NCBI GenBank assembly: GCA_037043455.1
Contig: JAWPHD010001431.1
Span: 248,001-312,000 of the forward strand
DNA length: 64,000 bases
Source: Cyrtodaria siliqua
Taxonomy: Eukaryota > Mollusca > Bivalvia > Adapedonta > Hiatellidae
Reading direction: 5' to 3'
The notes beneath the pieces are model-generated. The model was given only the letters and a program-made list of their open reading frames with translations. It did not search any database and was not told the origin of the DNA. Each line of letters opens with the position of its first letter. Within the stretch, counting starts at the first letter, position 1. A program made the position numbers and the translations under genes. Positions 39,401-51,400 of the stretch are shown one piece after another.

Positions 39401-42400
39401 TCAATAAATGAGTGAACATTTCGGCCCTTGTTTTGTTATTGATGTCTGACTTATCACATGATTTCTGGTTGATTAGACTGGTACACGTAGTATTTTTACC
39501 TGATATTTAAATGCAGCAGACGACAGTGAGGTCGATAACGAAGACGCATTTTATTCGGACGAGTTTATGGAAGGAGAGTAGACGCATGAGCACGTGCAAG
39601 AGTAAATCAATAACACACAAAATCTTCCAAATAGGTTATTTTACCAAATTATTTTATTTTAGCTAACCTAATAATTAACTATTAATACTACAAAACACAG
39701 TCTGAATATGCTTAAGACATATGAAAATCTTGCTTCTTTTCATGCTTCTTTGCCAATCTGACTTCACCTTCACGGAAACAACATTTTTACCCAGGTTTGA
39801 CCTCAAAGAAGGTGGTGCGGACTATACACGGTAAAATAAGGTATGTCCGAGCTTTCATTGATATTAACAATCTGGTAAAGTATGGTAAAATTCAAATGAA
39901 AAATGAAGGCCCTATCATCTTAATGAGGCAAAACATAGCATTTTTAACTAAATCAAGGGCCATAACTCCGTAGTTACTTGTCCGATCTGGCTGGTTTTCA
40001 AACTTGTCCAAACTTTCGTTGATATTAACAATCTGCTAAAGTTTGGTAAAGATCGGATGAAAAATGAAGGCCCTATTGTCTCAACGAGGCAAAATATATC
40101 ATTTTTAATTAAATCATAGGCCATAACTCCACTGTTTCTGGTCCGATCTGGCTGGTTTTTGAACTTGTCTGAGCTGACATTGATATTAACAATCTGTTAA
40201 GGTTTGGTAAAGATCGGATGAAAAATGAAGGCTCTATCGTCTTAACGAGGTAAAAGTTAACGGACGAGAGACGACGGACGACAGACAACTCGCCATCTCA
40301 TAAGCTCTACTGGCCAAGGGCCAAGAACCAGCAGAGCTAAAAATAATATGAAAGCCATTGGTCCATGGTGCACATGTTCTCTTCATGAATATATTAGACT
40401 CACTACAATGAAGGGTCGCGCGAACGAGTGCAAGGGGGTTAAAGGACCCCAGGGGTGGGAAGAATGATTTTTAATAAATTTTTAAAGAAAAAATTTGTTT
40501 ACTTTTTGCAATTTCTTTTAAATATTTTTACTGAACATCTTATGAAAACAATATATCTTTCTAATGAAATATATTCTAATTTGATTTTTTGAAAACATGC
40601 AGCCTACCTACACAAAATCTTGAATTTATATCTTTCTTTTTATTTTACAAAAGACTGGAAACTTATTGAATTATGATGATATTTTAAATTTTCTATAAAG
40701 GTAATATTTCTCAAAAAAAAGAAGATTTCGAGCGCTTCTATTAGGGGAGGCGCTACTATTAGAGGCTTACCTTTTTGTCTTTCACTCTCGGGGTCGGGCA
40801 TGACGGGTGGCACCGCAGTGAGGCTCATCTTCCTCTCCTGCATGGCATTCATGATCCACTGCAGTGACTGGCATGTCAGGTCCATCTACATTAGATACAT
40901 AGACAATATTATGTCAGTGCCTTTTACCATAGGGTTAACTGTATTAAAATTTTGCAATGGTATATCAGTTGATAAATGGTCACAAATTTTGTTTAATGAA
41001 TGAATGGTGTTTTACGGCATGTCGATACATAAATAGGTCATATTGTGCGCAAAAACTGATGAAAGATGAAGTAATGAAGTATTAATTAAAAATTAATGTA
41101 AATATATAAAGATAAAAAATATTAAAAAATAAGGGATGATATGGTAGTAATATAAACTATATATGTAAGTCAACAAATGCTCGTCAACGTGTATATAAAC
41201 AAGTAAATATATATAAGAACACATTATAATATATAGTCTGATCTCTTTTAGGAAACCTAAAACAAGACTAAAATATATAGCATCAAATAACTCTTTCATA
41301 GTATTAACATTGTAGTACCTTTGATGCATAGGATCAAAGTCTACACATTCCAGCAAGATGTGTTTGACCGTTAATGGTGCCAAGCAGGGTATACATTCTG
41401 GTAATTGCTCACCTTGTAATAAATATGAATGAGTATAACGTGTATGCCCTATCCTGCACAGGGCTAGGACAACTTCCTGGTTACGCATTAACGGAGCCGT
41501 TAAACACGTTTTGCGACCATTAAATGACTAATATACTGTTGCAAAAGTCAAAATGTCAATACTGTTTCTTGAGCATTTCATCATTGTTTTTACAGATTTA
41601 CTCACAAACACAATAAAATAAAATGTACTGATGATACGTTTTTAATGGTTGAACGTCACATGACTAGATTTGTGACGGGTTATTCACTACTAAATAGTCA
41701 CAAATGTGTCTGAAAGTCAACCAATCGGATTGCAGGATTTTTGTCAAATGCATTAGAATATCAAGTTTTTAGGCGAGGCTTAGAAAACAAGAACAACAAG
41801 CTCTGCCGAGCTAGAGCTATTCTGTGTTTCCATGACGAGCGCAATAAACTTGATAGTAAAAGGCACTGACATATAGAGGATCTTACATGAGTACTCATTC
41901 ATTATTGAATTTATTAAACAAGTTGGCAAAATGATATAATGCAAGGCTCTTGCCGAGCATTATATCATTTTTGCTAACGAGTTTGCAACCGGCTTGCATA
42001 TAATAAAATAATATTTCAAGTTTTCATTTTTACATCTTATTCTACAATAGCTTTGAACATATTATTGGTGCAATATTAGGCCATAATAAATTAATTGCTA
42101 TTTTTTTTTATTTTATATGACAATGACAAATGGAAAATGGCCTCGGCACAAGGCAAAAATAGTAAAACATACTACTGAGTATTTCCAAGATTGAAAACAC
42201 ATTTTTAATAGTGTTTCATACTTCCAGCAATTTTTTTTATTATTATTATTTTTCTTAATTTCTTTTTTTTTTCTTTTTTTTTTTTAGGTCATCCTAATAC
42301 CTAATATCCTAAAACCGGGGGCGGGTGAGGATGAGAATCTAGCAATTAATTTATTATGGCCTTATCAACAGTTAATAATATGCAAAAGCATATTTGCTTT

Positions 42401-45400
42401 ATATTATTCTTCTATTCTTATAATTAATATTAAAGGGACACGCGGCAATCTTGAAATCTTTTCAGGCATAAAATAATCGTCTGGAATTTTTATGTTAAAC
42501 CTGCTTGCATATCATTACAGTTTCGAGTGTTCATTTTTTCCCTTCTTATTCTACCACAGCTTTAAATATATTGTTGGTGCAATTTAATCAAGAATTAGTA
42601 ATATGCAAAAACATTGCATTATTTTATTCTCATAATTATATTTAGTGATTTAAAGATTGCAAGTTATGTAGAAAAACTGACGGGACGCCGTGAGTTTTTA
42701 AAAAATCAAGATTGCCGTGTATCTCTTTAATGATTGAACAAATGCAAGTTATGTAGAACAAATAATGGAACGATGTGAGAGTTTTTAAAATATTAAGATT
42801 GCCATGTGCCCCTTTAAGTCACAGGTTTTCATATTCACCTGTTTCTCTAGTGAATCAAGCCTCTCATCCAACTTTGGGGGCATTTTGACTACCACATTGG
42901 ACGGTGACAGTGGGGTCGACATCTCCGTATGTGTGGCGTGTTGCCCTTGTGACGCAGTCTGGTGCTGCTGCTCCTGAATCTCGTCTATGCGGTTAATCAA
43001 CATGTCCAGTCTGTGGAGAATTGTATAATAATAATAATAATAATAATAATAAATTTACAAATGACAAATGACACAGAACAAATCAAATAAAGCAGTAATC
43101 AATAAAGGCAATATTGTTTTTAAATAGTAAATGTTTGCATTCAAACTAAACGTTGCATACTCTTTAATACACATACTCTCGTTTACCCTAAATTTGTGCA
43201 AAAGAAACAAGCTCTAAGATGAATAAATACAATGAAGCTATGGGAAAAACAAGAGGCCCAAGAGGGCCTGTGGACGCTCTACTGGCTCAAGATAAAGTTT
43301 ATGTATAAGGGGCCATAAGTCTTTCAAAAATCATTCAACCAGAACATGGCAATGACAGGTGCAACTAGGCTTAGTACTGATAATCCTCGCCAAGATTCGC
43401 TGAAATCTGGCAAAGAGTTCAGAAGAGACTAATCTGGACAAAGTTTGTGTATTAAAACATTTAAAGGGTCACAACTCTGGCAAAAATCATTCAACCGAAA
43501 TATGGACTAATATGACAACTAGGCTTGATACTGATCACCCTTGTCAAGTTTCGTCTGTATCCAGCCAGGGTTTCAGGAGAACTAGCCCAGAAAAAAACTG
43601 TGGTATCAAAATCCTTTAAAGGGCCATAACTCTGCCAAATATCTGTAAACCGAAATGTGACGATGACATGCACAACTAGGCTTGGTGCTGATCATCCCTG
43701 CAAAGTTTCAATGAATTCTGGAGAGGGGTTCGGAAGAAGTAGATCAGAACAAAGTTTGTGTATTAAAACCTTTAAAGGGCCATAACTCCGCCAAAAATCA
43801 TTCAACCGGAACACGGCTATGACTTGCACAACTAGACATAGAACTGATCATCCCTAAAAAGTTTCGTTTAATCTGGCCAGGGGTTCAAGAGAACTAGTCA
43901 GGCTTGGTACTGATCATCCCTGCAAAGTTTCAATGAAATCCGGCCAAATGAAGGCCCTTTCGTCTTAATGAGGCCAAGATATAGCATATTTCAGAAAATC
44001 AAGGGCCATGACTCCGATGTAAATGGTCCAATCTGGATGTTTTTCGAACTTGTCCAAGCTTTCAGTGATACTAACAATCTGGTAAAGTTTCTTAAAGATC
44101 GGATGAAAGATGAAGGCCTTATATCGTCTTAACGAGGCAAAATATAGGATTTTAACTAAATCAATGGCCATAACTCCACTGTTACTGGTCCGATCTGGCT
44201 GGTTTTCGAACTCGACCGAGCTGTCATTGATATTAACAATCTGATAGAGTTTCATAAAGATCGCATGAAAAATGAAGGCCCTATTGTCTTAACGAGGTAA
44301 AGTACAGCATTTTTAACTAAATCAAGGGCCATAACTCATCTGTTACTGGTCCGATCTGGCTGGTTTTCAAAATGGTCTGAGCTGTCATTGATATAAACAA
44401 TCAGGTAAAGTTTTGTAAAGATCTGATGAAAGATGAAGGCCCTATCAAATTAACGAGGCAAAATATAGCATTTTTAACTAAACCAAGGGCCATAACTCCG
44501 CTGTTACTGGTCCGATCTGGCTGATCTTCGAAATGTCCGAGCTTTCATTTATATAAACAATCTGGTAAAGTTTGGTAAAGATCGAATGAAAGATAAAGGC
44601 CCTATCGTCTTAACGAGGCAAAATATAGGATTTTTAACTAAATCAAGGGCCATAACTCCACTGTTAATGGTCCGATCCAGCTAGTTTTCAAACTTGTCCT
44701 AGCTCTCATTTATAGAAACAATCTGGTAAAGTTTGGTATAGATTGGATGAAGGATGAAGGCCCTATCATCTTAATGAGGCAAAATATAGCAATTTTAACT
44801 AAATCAAGGGCAATAACTCCGCTGTTAATGGTCAGATCTAGCTGGTTTTTGAACTTGTCCGAGCTTTCATTCATATTAACAATCTGTGCAAGTTTGGTAA
44901 AGATCAAATAATAAATGAATGTGCTAGTGTTCATAAGGCTTTATATGGCAGTTTTTAGCAAAACAAGGGTCATAACTCTGGTGAAATTATTTCGATCTTG
45001 CCGGTTTTTGAACTTGTCCGAGCTTTCCTTGATATAAAGACACTGGCAAAGTTAAGTAAAGGTCCGATTAATATTGAAGGCCCTAGAGGATTCACAAGGC
45101 AGAAAATAGCATTTTTCAGAAAAAACAAGGGCCATAACTCCGGTGTTACTCCTTCGATTTAGCTTGTTTTCGAACTTATTTGAGCTTTCATTGATATTAA
45201 CAATCTGTGCAAGTTTGGTAAAGATCAAATAATAAATGAATGTGCTAGAGTGTTCACAAGGCAGAAAATGGCATTTTCCAGAAAAAACAAGGGCCATAAC
45301 TCTGGTGTTACTGAACCAATTTAGCTGATTTTCGAACTTGTCCAAACTATCATTGGTATTAACAATTTGTGCAAGTTTGGTAACGATCAAATAATAAATG

Positions 45401-48400
45401 AAGGTGTTAGGAGCGTTCACAAGGCAGAAAAAGGCAATTTTCAGAAAAAAACAAGGGCCATAACTCCGGTGTTACTGATCCGATTTGGCTGTTTTTCAAA
45501 CTTGTCCGAGCTTTCATTGATATTAACAATCTGTACAAGTTTGGTAAAGATCAAATAATAAATGAAGGTGCTAGAGTGTTCACAAGGCTTAATATGGCAT
45601 TTTCCAGCAAAACAAGGGCCGTAACTCCGGTGAAATTTATCCGATACGGCTGATTTTCGAACTTGTCCGAGCTTTCATTGATATAAAGACACTGGCAAAG
45701 TTTCGTAAAGATTCGATTGATAATGAAGGCCCTAGAGTGTTCACAAGGCAACAGTTAACAGACGGACGGACGAATGGACGATGGACGGACGGACGACGGA
45801 CGACGGACAACTCGCCATCCCATAAGCTCTGCTGGCCTTCGGCCAGTAGAGCTAAAAAAAGAAGCAAGCATAATTAATAACAGCAAAAAAGAAAATGGAA
45901 TTTGATTAACACATAAATACATATGAACAAATGGTGAAAATTACTATTTAAATATATACAACAAAATTATTTCACAAGCCCAGTACGCTTTACTTAAAAA
46001 TGGTGTATTAAGATATATAAGTATTTGATTCAAACATTAGGTTCCTTTCATCCATTTTATGAAATTCGAATGAAATGTGTCAATAGTATTCAGAGTTTCT
46101 AACTTATCTGGTAAGCTGTTCCATATAATAGGTCCTGAATACGGACACTTTGTTTGTAAATTTCTTTGTTTGGCCTTGGTGGAATAAAAGTATATGTTGA
46201 TGTTGATCTTAGCACTGGCACATTATCATTTGCCATTCTATGTTTAAACATTTCATTAACATATTGAGGTGTTTCTGATTTGGTGACTTTATACATAAAC
46301 TTTGCTTTTCTTAGATATAATCTTTCAAAGACTGTTAATATTTTTGCATGGTTTCTAATACATCCACTACATTATAGTCCATTATTATTTTACATGCGCA
46401 TTTTTGAAGACAAAAAATTCTATTAAGATTCATTTGAGATGTGCCTCCCCAAATTGTATTACAATAGTCTATGTGGGGTTGAATGTATGTTTTGTAAAAC
46501 TGAGTTCTGTGCTCGGTAGATAAATATTCTTTGATTCTAGATAGAAGCCATATATTTGATGTAATTTTTTTGCATATTTTATCTATGTGGATTGACCAAG
46601 TCAAGTTATTGTCTACAAAAACTCCAAGAATTTTGTCATTTGCAATTGTATTTAAATTATCACAGTTTAAATTTAAAGTTAGATTTTCAAAAGACAAACT
46701 GGCTCTTTTTTGATGAGTAGTTATTAACATTACTTTAGTCTTTGTGGTATTTATAAGCATGCCATTACATCTGCACCAGTTGATAAACTATCTAGGGCTG
46801 TTTGTAAATTACTTTCAATTGTTTGGCGAGAATCTCCAATGTCATATAGGGTAGTGTCATCTGCATAAAGGTCTGTGTTTACCAAGTCAGTATAGAGTGG
46901 TAAATCATTAATAAACATTAAGAATAGTAGCGTGACTGGGGTGGTAGTGGGACAGGTGTAAGGGGTAGGTTATACTGAACAAGATTACCTGAATTATCAC
47001 CAGATAATAATGCATTTAATAAAAAAAAGGAAACAAGAATATATGTAGAACTGATGGATGCTCCAAGAAATGGATGCTCTGTGTGAATGAAAGCATACAA
47101 GGATAATTTATAATTCAGGTTAAAATCTCTTTATGGAAAGGGTAAATTTACAACACAGGTTCAAATCTCTGAATTTACAATTCAGGTTCAAATCTCTGTA
47201 TGAAAAGGGTAAATTTACAATTCAGATTAAAATCTCTGCATGGAAAGGGTAAATTTACAATTCAGGTTCAAATCTCAGACTGTATGAAAAGGGTAAATTT
47301 ACAACACAGGTTCAAATCTATGTATGGAAATGGTAAATTTACAACACAGGTTCAAATCTCTACATGGAAAGTGTAAATTTAAAACACAGGTTCAAGTCTC
47401 TATATGGTAAATTTACAATACAGCTTTAATTCTCTATGGTAAATTTACAATTCAGGTTCACATCTGTGTATGGAAAGGGTAAATTAACAATTCAGGTTCA
47501 ATTCTCTTTATGGATAATTTACAATTCAGGTTTAATTTTCTATAGGGACAGGTAAATTAACACTTCAGGTTCAGTTCTCTGTATGGTAAAATTACAATTC
47601 AGGTTCAATTCTCTATAAAATTCAGGTTCAATTCTCTATATGGAAAGGGTAAATTTGCAACTCTGGTTCAATTCTCTATATGGAAAGTGTAAATTTGCAA
47701 CTCTGGTTCTATTCTCTATATGGTAAATTTACAATTCAGGTTTAACAGGTTTAATTCTCTCTAATGGAAAGGACAAATGTACAATTCAGGTTCAATTTGC
47801 CAGATGGAAGAGTACCGTAAAACAATTCAGATTCAATTCTCCAGATTGAAAGGGTAAATTCATAATTATTACCTTGAATGTGTGGTATTGACTTTATACT
47901 CCATGCTTTCAAAAGCTTTCAGTTGTGTTTTATGGTGGAAGGCGTCTGCTATGACATTCTCCCATTGTACAAGCTCACGTTCATTCTTGAATCTCCGACC
48001 TGCAACAGTTTCCATGGTTTGGTAGTGAATAGTTGCTTATGACATATTATTTAAAGGGACACATGGCAAATATGATTTTTAAAGTCTCGCTAGTTTTCCT
48101 AAGTAACTTGCATTTGTTTAATCATTAAAGTATATTAAAACAAAATAATAATATTAATAATAAGAATAGTTTAACATGTTTAAAGTAAATTATTTTTGCA
48201 TATAACTAACTGTTGATTATATTGTAGAATAAGAAAAAAACATGAAAACTCGAGACCCTAATTTTAATGCTTGATAACATTTTTGAGATTGCCATATGTC
48301 CTTTTAAGAGTAATTCAGTATATGACCTACTAAGAGTTATTCCAGGAGGAAAATCAAGTGGGGTAGGAAGAACCAGTCAGCTTTATTCTGCTGGTAGCAG

Positions 48401-51400
48401 GAGTTTTAATGTAAGTGATGTGAATACATGTTACCTCAAAAACAGGTATAATAGGGCTCGATCTTAGATATAGTATGTTCTAAAAATAAATTAAAATGGT
48501 CAATGATTTCTGACAAACAGTTCATTACTTACACAGCATATATACAAAAGTATAGGTTTATTATGTCGGACATTGTATTGAGAGGTTTACACAGTACGTG
48601 ACGTCATTGTTTGTTTGTCTGTATGGTGTGTTACGTCATTTTTAACACATGCAAGGTTATATATGATGGTCAATTTTTTGCAGACCACGCACTTTTCCAG
48701 GGTAGAACCAGTACTGTACACCTTCCGCCATCCGTAAGAATTGACCCTCACTTACAAGTTAAGCTCCCAGTGGATTTGAACCCACAGCGGTGAGGGGCGA
48801 AGTGTCGTTAACCATTCGGCCACGGAGATGCTGTGACGTCATTGAGCTTTAGCCCAGATATGTCCTTATTCTGGCAGTTTTACACTGAAAAATGATGGTT
48901 ATTCCTACCCCCTGAGATTTTTTCCTCTAATAGTCCTTATATAAATCTTAACCTCATTAGCATTAGCTTCTCTCCTGCTTTTGTTATCAAAATAGTCGAG
49001 TTCAAAATGTATTCTCAACGAATGTTTGAACTTCTAATTAACAATATTATACTCAATATTAATCTCTAACACCTAGTTAATATCATAGAATTTCTTAAAT
49101 AAAACATATGTATATAATATCCAAAACACTCAAGATCTATTTATGAATTGAAATAAAATTGTAATAAAATTTCAATTGTTCACTGGCCTGCTTTTCCTAT
49201 TTTGTCAAGTTTTATTAAATCTTAGAAACAATATAAAAATTAATATCAAATTTATTATTGCCTTAAGCCAAAATAAAACAGTGTTTAGTTTCCTGTAGCG
49301 GATAGAACAAATTGGTTAGGTATTGGGCAATGTTTGTAATAATATGCTTCTTAAATTTCAATTAAGAACACAAGCCGCTGGAACTGTTCAAGATTTAACT
49401 GCCACCCATCCAGGACTTTTATTTTGAGGGCGTGGTAGAAAGTTGTTTGATCAAGAGTAAAAATGGTGGGTTAGTCGGTCTACAGGAAACAAAACACTCT
49501 ATTTTGTTTTGGCCTTAATAAGTGTAGAGAGTGACCGAATTAATATTTCCTGATGTGTATCAGAAATACCATGATTGTATGTTGTCCTACTTATCAGCCA
49601 ATCAGATTGGCACATTTCCTACTTTTTGACCAATGAGATCACTCCATTATTGCTAACTATAACTCTCTACAGAGACTGAAGGATTTCCATTGTCTGTATA
49701 AGAGCAGGGAGTAAGTATACAGGGAGGAGACATGGGTTCATAAATGCTCTAGTTTGTTGTCGCGCTAGAACGCCGCCATTAACTATTATCGATACAGGTA
49801 AATCGATCGTAGGCGCGTTACATTTGAAAAGTTAAAATTTCAGCCAACATCTCAAAATAGGCAGTTTTTGCAGCCTACTTTTTACGGCTTTCTATTATAA
49901 TCACCACCGTGAAATTACCTTCTTGACAAAGATAAATATGTCTACTATTCACTTTTTGTTATTATTAATGTCTAATATAACCGGTACTTCGTATCTCGTT
50001 TGCAATAGCTATACACCATTTTTAATTTGAAAAATTTGAATTTTCAGCCGATATCTCAAAAGAGGCATTTTCATCACCTCTTTTTAGGCTTTGTCTTATA
50101 ATCACCACCGTGAAATTACCTTCTTGACAAAGATAAATATGTCTACTATTCACTTTTTGTTATTATTAATGCCTAATAAAACCCGTACTTCGTATCTCGT
50201 TTGCAATAGCTAAACACTGTCACTATTTTTATTTGGCGCCGAGTGGCTCCATCTTTGTTACATGGAACCATCTGGTAAAATGTGCTTTTATACATGCAAA
50301 CAAATACGCGCTCTAAATAAGAGGACACAATGTGCATAAATAATACTAATGTTTACATTTCGCACCTTTTTTGAGTTTGTAAGTGTCATAATTTATAAGA
50401 ATTTGCTGTTTTTCACAACGCGCGCAACAACCAGAAGTAGTAATTTTCACGCAGTAGTGAAACACACGCGCGACAACATAAAACGGCAAAACTGTCCGTG
50501 TCTCCTCCATGTATACTTACTCCCTGGTAAGAGGATATCCATGAAAATAGGTCAACTCTAAGACCATGGTGCACTGCCATTAAAACATCCAAATATTACT
50601 TGTCATTAAAAGGATATTTGAGATTATATTTGACGAAATGAATTAAAAATCGCATCAGGTATTTGCACAAAAGTTCATGTTGTCCTGCCAACAACCCTCA
50701 TATATAACAGGACACAATGTTTGTGAACAAAAGCAGATTGGTCAATGGTGAGCAGAGTTTACGTGTCTATGAATTAATTGCGTAGTGATACAACAGAGCC
50801 AGATATTTAGCCATCACTGCCAATTTCATATACGCTCTTCTGGTCATAAGCCCTTGATAATAAAAACAGATGGCTCCCCCACTGGGGAAAGGGCCATAAA
50901 TCTGCCAAAAAAGATTCAAATGGAACACGAAGATGATATGCGCAACTAGGTTTGGCAATGATCATCTCTACTAAGTTTCGTTGAAAACCGGCAAGGGGAT
51001 CAGGAGAACTAGTCCGGACAAAGTTTGTGTATTAAAACCTTTGAAGGGCCATTACTTTGCCAAAAATCATTCAACCAGAACATGGCGAAGATATTCGCAA
51101 CTAAGGTTGGTACTCAGATCACCTCTACCAAGTTTCTTTGAAATCCGGCCAGAGGTTCAGGAGAATAAGTCTGGAAATAAATGTTGTGTATTAAAACCTT
51201 TAAAGGGTCACAACTCTGCCAAAAATCATTCAACCAAAACACAGCGACGACATACGCAACAAGGCTTGGTACTGATCATATTTGCCAAGTGTCGGTGAAA
51301 TCTGGCCAGGGGTTTAGGAGAACTAGTCCAGTGTTTATGTATTAAAACCTTTAAAAGGCCATAACTCTGCCAAAAAACATTCAACTGGAACACGGCAATA

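Noticed and set aside
41093..41488. 131-residue ORF as a host gene
   Set aside because: The [13 protein letters not shown] and HILLECVDF motifs belong to LINE ORF2 C termini; it is 5'-truncated and has no splice partners.
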